33,759 nt of DNA from a virus: the IMG/VR virus record IMGVR_UViG_3300025282_000132, positions 1-33,759 of that record. One strand, written 5' to 3'. The notes below the pieces were generated by a model. The model made no database searches and was not told where the DNA came from. It worked only from the letters and a program-made list of their open reading frames with translations. The position numbers and the translations under genes were made by a program. This document shows positions 11,994 to 18,413 of this stretch, piece after piece. Position 1 is the stretch's first letter; every line of letters begins with the position of its first letter.

Positions 11994-12060
11994 TGAGCCT
12001 TTTTGCCTCCATGCTCAGGAGGACTGTCTGTGGTATGTCTTATATATATCTCACATACCA
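11994..12060 (-). ncRNA. Hairpin plus H-type pseudoknot at the start of the gene-free block
   Basis: Minus strand: TGGTATGT/ACATACCA forms an 8-bp hairpin (12060-12031). Next, CCTCC-TGAGCAT-GGAGG (12022-12006) has a loop whose TGAGC can pair with GCTCA at 11998-11994, an H-type pseudoknot. A 10-base A-rich linker separates the elements. This supports a structured RNA starting here. Confidence 0.45.
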
Positions 12061-12069
12061 GCAGAACAA
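12041..12069 (-). promoter_or_regulatory. Weak candidate promoter for the gene-free block
   Basis: TTGTTC (12069-12064), 17 bases, then TATATA (12046-12041) on the minus strand, just after the terminator hairpin of the 89-aa gene. It could start the structured RNA, but the -10 overlaps the loop of the 8-bp hairpin, so the two readings compete. Confidence 0.3.
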
Positions 12070-12082
12070 AGTGTAACAGTAA

Positions 12083-12102
12083 AAGGGTAAGAAACTACCC
12101 TT
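12083..12102 (-). terminator. Hairpin terminator of the 89-aa gene
   Basis: Leftward reading gives AAGGGTA-GTTTCT-TACCCTT followed by TT: a seven-pair stem whose 5' arm begins inside the stop codon of the 89-aa gene. The T-run is short, so termination may be partial and allow read-through into the RNA block. Confidence 0.5.
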
Positions 12103-12370
12103 AGAAGAATATGCCATCAAGGCCCTCCGCCTCATCTGCAGCATCCCTGATACGCTGGATATCAGAGGTGACTTTCTTCGTAATCAGCTTCCACTGTTTA
12201 CGTTGGCATTTCGCTACGATTCGGTTGAGGTTCTTCTTGGCGACTAACAACTTCTTACGCTTGAGAGAGAACTTAATCTCAGTCAGTGCATCTGTTGCAT
12301 AATCTAACACCTCTTCTAATACATCACTGGCTGCCCTTTCATCAATAAGGTCTTCAGAATATATTGTCAT
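12101..12370 (-). CDS. Basic helical protein (89 aa), first gene of the leftward arm
   Basis: 89 residues, helical throughout: an acidic N terminus (SEDLIDERAASDVLEEVLDY), a Lys-rich centre (KFSLKRKKLLVAKKNLNRIV), and an acidic end (DAADEAEGLDGIFF). GGAG lies eight bases before the ATG. Being the promoter-proximal leftward gene, it is probably expressed immediately after infection. Function unknown. Confidence 0.65.
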   Translation of the reverse strand: MTIYSEDLIDERAASDVLEEVLDYATDALTEIKFSLKRKKLLVAKKNLNRIVAKCQRKQWKLITKKVTSDIQRIRDAADEAEGLDGIFF

Positions 12371-12445
12371 GTTTCTATCTCCATTTAATTATAGGGAAAA
12401 CTAACTAGAAAAAATAAAACTAAAAATAACGTAAAAACGATAGTG

Positions 12446-12494
12446 AAAAACCCTTTATAAGGGTACCCTATAGTAGGAAACACCAAGCAAACAA
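12446..12494 (-). promoter_or_regulatory. Divergent control region, leftward signals (weak)
   Basis: Minus strand: TTGTTT (12494-12489), 16 bases, TATAGG (12472-12467) is a weak promoter candidate. Just downstream CCCTT-ATA-AAGGG followed by TTTTT (12463-12446) resembles a small terminator, and the perfect palindrome AGGGTACCCT overlaps both. A TATAAT at 12393-12388 without a good -35 is another possible start for the 89-aa gene. Confidence 0.3.
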
Positions 12495-12538
12495 ATGCTA
12501 TAATTTTGAAAGCTTTTGCCTTTTGTGACAGAAATCAC

Positions 12539-12567
12539 TTGACATATACGTATATAAGTCGTATATT
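12539..12567 (+). promoter_or_regulatory. Strong sigma70-type promoter for the rightward arm
   Basis: TTGACA (12539-12544), exactly 17 bases, TATATT (12562-12567), 21 bases before the ATG of the first rightward gene. This is a near-consensus host-type promoter in the divergent intergenic region. The spacer contains the palindrome TATACGTATA, and the -10 continues as TTTACA, as at 601. No extra sigma factor or phage polymerase is needed for this unit. Confidence 0.75.
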
Positions 12568-12588
12568 TACATACACTTAGGAGATACC

Positions 12589-12960
12589 ATGAATAGATTT
12601 ATGACAGCTATTGTATCAGGTATTGCTGGTATAACACTAGCAAGTCTCCTCCTATCTACCCCCCAGACTAACGATAAAGAGATAAACATTTGGAACAAAG
12701 TTTCCACCGATGAGGCTAATCCAGGAGCAGTTATCACACTGGATATGAGTAGGGGATATTCATATTGTCAGAATGGGTATATTTTTCTCGTTATAAAGGA
12801 GGTAGGTAAGGAGGATAACATTATATTGGCCTTTCCTGATGGAGGTTATTGGGAATCCCCAGTACAAGATCCCTTCTTAGAAGCTTTAGAGCTGGAGTTC
12901 AATAGCTTGGAAGAGTATCTAAGGAATAAACAAGGTCAAAGTATAGAGAAGGACTATTAA
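12589..12960 (+). CDS. Exported or membrane-anchored hypothetical protein (123 aa)
   Basis: 123 residues. N terminus MNRFMTAIVSGIAGITLASL is a signal peptide or membrane anchor; a Ser-Thr-Pro-Gln region follows and then a beta-rich domain (AVITLDMSRGYSYCQNGY, NIILAFPDGGYW) and an acidic C-terminal helix. TTAGGAG precedes the ATG. As the first gene behind the strong promoter it is likely made early and in quantity. Family not recognised. Confidence 0.65.
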   Translation: MNRFMTAIVSGIAGITLASLLLSTPQTNDKEINIWNKVSTDEANPGAVITLDMSRGYSYCQNGYIFLVIKEVGKEDNIILAFPDGGYWESPVQDPFLEALELEFNSLEEYLRNKQGQSIEKDY

Positions 12961-13085
12961 TGGACTATATAGCGCTATATTACAATAAGTGCCTGGAAAA
13001 TAAGCTACTTAAGGATGAAATAGATGTATTAGAGAAGATAGTACGAACGTCACTACCAATATTAGAAAGAGATGACCAAGAATGA
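12960..13085 (+). CDS. Small helical protein (41 aa)
   Basis: 41 residues, MDYIALYYNKCLENKLLKDE..., a short amphipathic helix protein. The ATG overlaps the preceding stop (TAATG) and AAGGA lies six bases upstream. Function unknown. Confidence 0.5.
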   Translation: MDYIALYYNKCLENKLLKDEIDVLEKIVRTSLPILERDDQE

Positions 13086-13088
13086 AAA

Positions 13089-13415
13089 ATGGTCTATGAT
13101 GAGATGGTTAAACCTCTTTGTTGGGTTATGGGGCTTATATTATTATATGGATGGGGGTTCGCTATTCCTTTTAGTGATATCTATCCTGAACATAGGAGTG
13201 TGGGCAATGACACGGGGAAAGTCGTTCTCTTCATTCTTTACGTAGTAATAAGCGAATATGGAAAAAAGCTTGATCGTAACTATAAATGTCCCGTATATTG
13301 CGATGTAGACCATAAGCATATATTTTGGGGAAAAGATGAAAAGAAAGATGAAAAAGAAACTTACATACAACCAGTTAGCAGACTATATCCAACAGTTAGA
13401 GCTGCAAGTAGATAA
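13089..13415 (+). CDS. Two-span membrane protein (108 aa)
   Basis: 108 residues with hydrophobic spans at about 11-27 (CWVMGLILLYGWGFAIPF) and 44-56 (KVVLFILYVVISEY), and a polar, Lys/Glu-rich C terminus. No clear SD; likely translated by coupling. A holin-like topology is conceivable, but a better holin candidate lies at 31199. The last 80 bases overlap the next gene in another frame. Confidence 0.5.
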   Translation: MVYDEMVKPLCWVMGLILLYGWGFAIPFSDIYPEHRSVGNDTGKVVLFILYVVISEYGKKLDRNYKCPVYCDVDHKHIFWGKDEKKDEKETYIQPVSRLYPTVRAASR

Positions 13416-13614
13416 CCAACAGAGGGCTATTTACGATGTATCTTCATTGCTGCAGGAGTATGTAACAATGCGTAAAGATGTAGGTAAATTGCAGAAACAC
13501 CTGCAAAAGCGTTTAGGATCTACTTCCCAGATTCCGACTCGCTGGTCGGTATTTCTTAAGTACTGTAAAACCAGCTACTTAGAACTGAAAAAAAAACTTG
13601 CATCATATCTATAA
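13336..13614 (+). CDS. Coiled-coil protein (92 aa)
   Basis: 92 residues: a Lys-rich start (MKRKMKKKLTYNQLADYIQQ), a long heptad region (about 10-65) and a basic end. It starts inside the preceding gene after GGGGAAAAG. Overlap of a two-span membrane protein gene with a basic coiled-coil gene hints at a functional pair. No family recognised. Confidence 0.55.
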   Translation: MKRKMKKKLTYNQLADYIQQLELQVDNQQRAIYDVSSLLQEYVTMRKDVGKLQKHLQKRLGSTSQIPTRWSVFLKYCKTSYLELKKKLASYL

Positions 13615-13663
13615 GACCTAGTAAACTACTACTAGTAACTATGCTTAATATAAAGGAGGTTGC

Positions 13664-13846
13664 ATGAAGGTTTATAACTTAACTATTGTTTTTGATGATA
13701 ACACAGACGAGGTAGAGTATATCGAAGAGAGTGTTGATGTGATTCAAAAGGAGGTTGATTACTTTCAAGCTATAGCAGATGACAAATATGAAGTATCAAC
13801 AACTTTAGATATATTAAGACAGGTTAAAGACAAGGCTAAAGCCTAA
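13664..13846 (+). CDS. Small acidic protein (60 aa)
   Basis: 60 residues, MKVYNLTIVFDDNTDEVEYI..., a beta hairpin followed by helices. AAAGGAGG lies four bases before the ATG, a strong signal. Phages often carry such small acidic proteins; role unknown. Confidence 0.65.
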   Translation: MKVYNLTIVFDDNTDEVEYIEESVDVIQKEVDYFQAIADDKYEVSTTLDILRQVKDKAKA

Positions 13847-13858
13847 AGAACTTTATTC

Positions 13859-13936
13859 GACTCGCCTATCGACGAGCCGAGTAATTAATTTTAATCACAG
13901 TTATTACCTCGACTGTTAAGCGACTCACGAAGTGAG
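13859..13936 (+). other. Hairpin-rich leader before the terminase genes
   Basis: The 118-base gap before TerS contains repeated GACTCG/CGAG arms (about 13859-13883, GACTCG ... CGAG) and hairpin CTCAC-GAA-GTGAG (13924-13936), followed by AAGGAGAGG. It may be a weak terminator of the early rightward genes or a leader of the late mRNA. No convincing sigma70 promoter is seen. Confidence 0.3.
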
Positions 13937-13964
13937 GAGTAAGGAGAGGTTATAACAAAGGGAT

Positions 13965-14696
13965 ATGAGAGAGTATAAAGTAAATGGACTTGCCCATCGT
14001 GTTTACGATGAGGATGACGAGCTACCTAGCGGCCTGGTAGTCCAAGAAAACTGGAGAAAGGCTGTAATTGGAGATTGGGTTAGAGCAGATGATAACTGCA
14101 TAATTCAGATACTTCGAAAGGGTGAAATGCTTACTCGGAATAAGGTCAGAGAGTACGTCGGAACTTGCACGGGAACATTCCCTGTCAGGAAGAGCGTAAC
14201 AATGGACACGAGTAGGCGAGATCACATCTACTCATTTGGCGGTAAGAATCCACAAGAGACTCTCTTGGATCGGACCACAAATAGTAAGCACGAAACCCTA
14301 TTTATTCAGTATATGGTAGCAGGCCTACCAATGACGGAGGCCTATATGAAAGCATTCCCAACAGGGCAATCTGGCTATGCTACAGAGCGAGCCACTCAGC
14401 TTATGAAATTAGAGAGAATAAGGAGTCAAGTGAAGGAAGAACTAAAGCCAGTATTAGAGAAATTAGGCATAGATGACGAGTCTGTATTAAAAGATATACA
14501 GTACACATCTAAGAATGCTGAAAAGGAAGATGTGCGCCTGAGGGCGCTTTTTAAACTTAGTGATATATTAGATCTGGAAGATAAAACTTCAACAAAGGTA
14601 ACCACTGTTACTGGGGCATTATTCCAAGGTTTTACTCCAGATAAATTAGAAGAGGCAGAAAGACCACAGCTAAAGGAAGGAGATAAAGATGCCTGA
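13965..14696 (+). CDS. Terminase small subunit (TerS)
   Basis: 243 residues. An N-terminal extension of about 100 residues (beta-rich, unfamiliar) is followed by the TerS helix-turn-helix region: KHETLFIQYMVAGLPMTEAY, MKAFP and the ATERATQLMKLERIRSQV helix (about 107-155), then LEKLGIDDESVLKDI, the oligomerisation region and an acidic end. TerS binds the packaging site on concatemeric phage DNA and hands it to TerL. It lies three genes upstream of TerL rather than next to it. The N-terminal extension is longer than usual for this type. Confidence 0.8.
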   Translation: MREYKVNGLAHRVYDEDDELPSGLVVQENWRKAVIGDWVRADDNCIIQILRKGEMLTRNKVREYVGTCTGTFPVRKSVTMDTSRRDHIYSFGGKNPQETLLDRTTNSKHETLFIQYMVAGLPMTEAYMKAFPTGQSGYATERATQLMKLERIRSQVKEELKPVLEKLGIDDESVLKDIQYTSKNAEKEDVRLRALFKLSDILDLEDKTSTKVTTVTGALFQGFTPDKLEEAERPQLKEGDKDA

Positions 14697-14967
14697 TAGT
14701 AAGGATAATATGACGCCCATGAAAGGGAAAAGTTTTACAGAGAGATTGACTCTAGACCACAATCTGCCTAGTGCTCTTGCATCCAATGTTGGAAGAGCTA
14801 TAAGAAATGGCACGGATCCTACTAATACCGCTAAAGGTATGCTTGAAGATCTTAGGGTTGCAGCCGGTTTCGATCTGGGTGATGGTTATGGTGTAGAACT
14901 TGAAGGTAAAAACTTTCACAAGTCTAAAGATGGTAACTATAATATTAAATTTACAAAAGATTTTTAA
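14689..14967 (+). CDS. Small hypothetical protein (92 aa)
   Basis: 92 residues, polar, with a helix (DHNLPSALASNVGRAIRNGT) and a C-terminal beta hairpin (GDGYGVELEGKNFHKSKDGN). The ATG lies within the end of TerS after AAGGAG. Function unknown; probably a virion or packaging accessory protein because of its location. Confidence 0.6.
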   Translation: MPDSKDNMTPMKGKSFTERLTLDHNLPSALASNVGRAIRNGTDPTNTAKGMLEDLRVAAGFDLGDGYGVELEGKNFHKSKDGNYNIKFTKDF

Positions 14968-14982
14968 ATAGGAGATAAAATA

Positions 14983-15366
14983 ATGCCGATAACAGTAAGC
15001 AAGACCGATGATAAAGCTTTTGATGCAATGATGAATAGCTCTCAAACAACAGGTAATCTATACACAGAGTCTTTTTACAATACTAAAGCCACCAGAGATG
15101 AGCAGGCCTCTATGGATAGAAAGGCACAAGCATATCTAAAAAGAATGTATCAAGATGATAAGAATGCTGGATTATTTGAAAAGCTTAATTATGACCAGTA
15201 TATAGGGTCTTTATCACAATCATTCTTCAGGGAGAGGCTGGACTACCCCAAAGACAATGATCCGAGTTATTTTGAGGAGTTTGGAGCTTTCTTTAATGAA
15301 AATTATGAAGGTGACTTTGATCAGTTTAGGGATAGTGCTATGAAGTATAGTGATCAAGAAAAGTAA
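14983..15366 (+). CDS. Hypothetical protein (127 aa) with DDKAFDAMM N-terminal motif
   Basis: 127 residues, helical and acidic. Its N terminus (KTDDKAFDAMMNSSQTTG) resembles that of the next protein (INDNAFAMMQHATADKT), which may be a shared sorting or virion-loading tag. TAGGAG precedes the ATG. The stop is directly followed by the next ATG. No family recognised. Confidence 0.6.
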   Translation: MPITVSKTDDKAFDAMMNSSQTTGNLYTESFYNTKATRDEQASMDRKAQAYLKRMYQDDKNAGLFEKLNYDQYIGSLSQSFFRERLDYPKDNDPSYFEEFGAFFNENYEGDFDQFRDSAMKYSDQEK

Positions 15367-16014
15367 ATGGCGAATATTAATGATAATGCTTTTGCTATGA
15401 TGCAGCATGCTACAGCTGATAAGACGGCTGTAGATCTATTGGGAGATAAAGCAGAAGTAACTAGAGAGGATGTTCATAATATGCTCATGGTGGCTGGCTT
15501 TACTCCTGCCATTGGTAATGTAGCTGATGCAGCAGATGCTCTATTGTATGCTGCTGAAGGGGAGTTTGGAGAAGCTGCATTATCCGGAGCTTCAGCTATC
15601 CCTATTATCGGACAGTTTGTTGCTGGTAAAAGAGCCTTAAAAGCTGCTAAAGAGGCTGGTGAAGAAATGGTTACAGTGTATAGAGGAGTGCCTACATGGT
15701 GGAAAGGTAAGATGGTAAAAGATGGTAAATTTATAGGTGGAGGAAAAAGTGGTAAACATAGTTTTTGGACAACTGATTCTAAGAAATATGCAGCATCTTA
15801 TGCTAATAGATTAAGTAAAGCTCCAGAATATAGCCATTTAAGGGATTATGTTTTAAAGGGAGAAAAATCTAGACCTAGTATATTAGAATTTGAAATGCCA
15901 TCTTCTTGGGCTAAAAATAACTTAAGAACTGCCCCTGTTAAACAAGGAGGAGGTTTGACATATATATTTGATGAAGGAATCCCTAAAGAATTTTTAACTA
16001 AGGTACACAAGTAG
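15367..16014 (+). CDS. Putative ADP-ribosyltransferase-like effector with toxin-type leader
   Basis: 215 residues in two parts. Residues about 38-95 (MLMVAGFTPAIGNVADAADA, then LSGASAIPIIGQFVAGKRA) are a Gly/Ala-rich hydrophobic helical segment like the pretoxin linkers that precede toxin domains of polymorphic toxins. Residues about 102-215 have TVYRGV (R106), HSFWTTDSKKYAASYA (131-146) and SILEFEMP (171-178, E174-x-E176). The order Arg, [S/T]-T-x, E-x-E fits the R-S-E class of ADP-ribosyltransferases. It lies between TerS and TerL, where late virion-associated genes sit, so it may be packaged and injected like T4 Alt. The fold call is motif-based only. Confidence 0.5.
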   Translation: MANINDNAFAMMQHATADKTAVDLLGDKAEVTREDVHNMLMVAGFTPAIGNVADAADALLYAAEGEFGEAALSGASAIPIIGQFVAGKRALKAAKEAGEEMVTVYRGVPTWWKGKMVKDGKFIGGGKSGKHSFWTTDSKKYAASYANRLSKAPEYSHLRDYVLKGEKSRPSILEFEMPSSWAKNNLRTAPVKQGGGLTYIFDEGIPKEFLTKVHK

Positions 16015-16084
16015 TGGAGGGTGAATGGAATAAGCATAAACCTAGAGCAAAAGGTTACTGAGGATATGTATATGGATTTAAAGT

Positions 16085-17641
16085 ATGGCAAACATTAATA
16101 CTAGAAATGTATCACAAGCAGAAGAAGAGCTCAAACTTGCAAAGGAAGACATTATTGCTTTTGGTAAGCTATTTCTTCCTGATGATTTTATGCGGTCAGA
16201 GACACCTTTTTTCCACTATCAAGTAGCCGATGTTGTTAATGATCTTAATATTAAGCAACTTGCCGTCATACTGCCTAGGGGCCATGGAAAAACCGTATTG
16301 ACTAAATGTAGTATTATGCATGATTTTTGCTTTGCTTCTGATCCATTATTTTATGGATGGGTAGCAGCGTCTAGCAAGATATCAGTTCCTAATTTAGACT
16401 ATATAAAATATCACTTGGAATATAATGATAAAGTGCGGTATTATTTCGGTGATCTAAAAGGGAGAAAATGGACAGAAGATGATATCGAACTTAAAAATGG
16501 GACTAAGCTTATCAGTAAATCTAACCTTTCAGGTATACGAGGTGGTGCGAAATTACATAAGAGGTACGACCTTATTGTATTGGATGATTTTGAAGACGAG
16601 AATAATACCGTTACACCGGAGTCTAGGGCTAAAATTAATAACCTTGTTACGGCTGTTGTATTCCCTGCCCTTGAACCTGGGACTGGCCGCCTTCGCATTA
16701 ATGGCACTCCCGTTCATTATGATAGCTTCATTAATAATATCTTGGTTAACTATAGTAGATCTAAAGCGGAAGGGAAAGACTTTAGCTGGAAAGTAGTAAC
16801 ACATAAGGCTATACAGGATGATGGTACTCCCCTGTGGCCAAGTTGGTTTGGTCACAAGGAAATGGAGAGAAAAAAGAAATTTTATGCTGATTCTGGAGCT
16901 CCTCAGAAGTTCTATCAAGAGTATATGATGGAAGTTCAAAGCGCAGAAGATGCAATATTTACTAGAAATCATATTAAGTATTGGGAGGGAAGTTTTGTAC
17001 ATGATAAAGAAACTGGGGTGTCTTTTCTGCATACCGCTGAGGGTGATGTTAAGCCTCTTAACGTTTTTACGGGTGTTGATCCCGCTACAGATTCTACTCG
17101 TAGGGATAGCGACTTCAGCGTTTTACTTACTGTTGGTGTTGATCCAGATAACAATGTGTATGTTTTGGACTATATTCGCAAGCGTAGCCTCGCTGTTCTC
17201 GGTATACCCGGAGATGGCAAGAAGGGAATCGTTGATTACATGTTCAAGCTTAATGACATCTTTCATCCTGGCTTGTTCACAGTCGAAGATACTACAATGT
17301 CTAAGCCAGTTTTTCAAGCGCTTATGGCAGAAATGCGTAGACGTAATGACTTTTCGGTTAAGTACATTGCTGAAAAACCAGGCAATAGAATGTCAAAACG
17401 CGACAGGATTCAAGAAATACTTGCGCAAAGGTTTTCAATCGGTTCGGTACACATTAAGAAAGATATGTATGATCTTCAACGAGAAATTATAACTTTCGGT
17501 CCTAGAATGGGTCATGATGATACTATAGATGCATTAGCATATGCATGTAAGTTTGCACATCCACCTAAGGGTGTTAAGCAAAATAAAAAGGGAGAGTACT
17601 ATAAACATAAACCAAAAGCTAAACATTGGGTAACAGCATGA
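16085..17641 (+). CDS. Terminase large subunit (TerL)
   Basis: 518 residues. ATPase: Walker A LPRGHGKT (63-70), Walker B LIVLDDFE (163-170), coupling motif INGTP (205-209). Nuclease (RNase H-like): D332 in TGVDPATDS, E401 in FTVEDTT, and D478/D479/D482 in GHDDTIDALAYA. It pumps DNA into the prohead and cuts the concatemer. The length is normal for this family. The SD is poor (GAGGATATGTATATGG region). The first five residues (MANIN) equal those of the upstream effector protein. Confidence 0.95.
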   Translation: MANINTRNVSQAEEELKLAKEDIIAFGKLFLPDDFMRSETPFFHYQVADVVNDLNIKQLAVILPRGHGKTVLTKCSIMHDFCFASDPLFYGWVAASSKISVPNLDYIKYHLEYNDKVRYYFGDLKGRKWTEDDIELKNGTKLISKSNLSGIRGGAKLHKRYDLIVLDDFEDENNTVTPESRAKINNLVTAVVFPALEPGTGRLRINGTPVHYDSFINNILVNYSRSKAEGKDFSWKVVTHKAIQDDGTPLWPSWFGHKEMERKKKFYADSGAPQKFYQEYMMEVQSAEDAIFTRNHIKYWEGSFVHDKETGVSFLHTAEGDVKPLNVFTGVDPATDSTRRDSDFSVLLTVGVDPDNNVYVLDYIRKRSLAVLGIPGDGKKGIVDYMFKLNDIFHPGLFTVEDTTMSKPVFQALMAEMRRRNDFSVKYIAEKPGNRMSKRDRIQEILAQRFSIGSVHIKKDMYDLQREIITFGPRMGHDDTIDALAYACKFAHPPKGVKQNKKGEYYKHKPKAKHWVTA

Positions 17642-17799
17642 TAAAACTTATTGTATTTGCCACTATGATTAATGGAGAACCACAGATCGTAGAAGGAGCA
17701 TTATTTAACGAGCATGACTGGGAGTATGTAATTGAGGCACGTAGACGCGGGGGAAAGGGTCAAAAGGGGAGACGACGTGGTGGGAACGGATTAAGATGA
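17638..17799 (+). CDS. Small protein with basic Gly/Arg tail (53 aa)
   Basis: 53 residues: a hydrophobic N-terminal half (MIKLIVFATMINGEPQIVEG) and a tail of ARRRGGKGQKGRRRGGNG that could contact DNA. It overlaps the TerL stop (ATGA) and the next start (ATGA), so it is translated between TerL and the transglycosylase-like protein. Function unknown. Confidence 0.6.
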   Translation: MIKLIVFATMINGEPQIVEGALFNEHDWEYVIEARRRGGKGQKGRRRGGNGLR

Positions 17800-18413
17800 G
17801 TAATAATAGAGCAACGAATTGGGAGGTTGACCAAACATTTGACCCTACTGAAATTTATAACGAGTTAAAGAGTTCATATGCAAATGTATATAGTAATTTA
17901 GATGAGTCTGAGATTGATGATTATTTAGATAGGATAGCTTTTCATGAAAGTAAAGGAGAAGCTGGGGCAGTTCAACAGGTTAATGATAAGTATGGTAAGG
18001 ACGGCAATGTTATAAGTTATAAGGATGGACCTGGTAGAGGGCTCTTTCAATTTGAAATAGGAGAAGATCAGGGGGCACAAATAGCTAAGCAAAGATTCTA
18101 CAATTACTATAAGAGCCAAGGGAATGATGCTATGATGAAACTTGCAAAAAGTCTACCAGATGACTTTTCAAAAATATCTCCAGATATGCAAAAAGCACTG
18201 TTTATGACAAACATGATGGCTATACCCAATAGAGGCGAGGGACATGTCGCAGCAAACCTATCTGAAGTAAAGAAACATGGAGACCAGGGGCTAGAAGACT
18301 TCTGGATTAATTATCATTGGGCTGGATGGAAAACAGATCCAGACTCTATAGTAGATAGGCGAAAGAGCTGGAAGAGAGATAATAAAATTTATAACCAGAG
18401 GGCATTAGATTAA
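17796..18413 (+). CDS. Lytic transglycosylase/lysozyme-like virion protein
   Basis: 205 residues. IAFHESKGEAGAVQQV carries the candidate catalytic Glu (E51), and GRGLFQFEIG (80-89) matches the G-L-F-Q motif that follows in SLT/goose-type lysozyme folds. No signal peptide is present, so it is more likely packed into the virion and used to pierce peptidoglycan during entry than used for host lysis. It is adjacent to the portal gene (stop/start overlap), consistent with an internal or ejected virion protein. Confidence 0.65.
   Translation: MSNNRATNWEVDQTFDPTEIYNELKSSYANVYSNLDESEIDDYLDRIAFHESKGEAGAVQQVNDKYGKDGNVISYKDGPGRGLFQFEIGEDQGAQIAKQRFYNYYKSQGNDAMMKLAKSLPDDFSKISPDMQKALFMTNMMAIPNRGEGHVAANLSEVKKHGDQGLEDFWINYHWAGWKTDPDSIVDRRKSWKRDNKIYNQRALD

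Noticed and set aside
16553-17032. Minus-strand open frame of 159 codons opposite TerL
   Set aside because: Antisense shadow of a well-supported gene, with no SD and no neighbours on that strand.
16950-17492. Plus-strand frame of 180 codons within TerL
   Set aside because: Out-of-frame shadow of TerL; its composition (Cys/Leu-rich) is typical of shadow frames.
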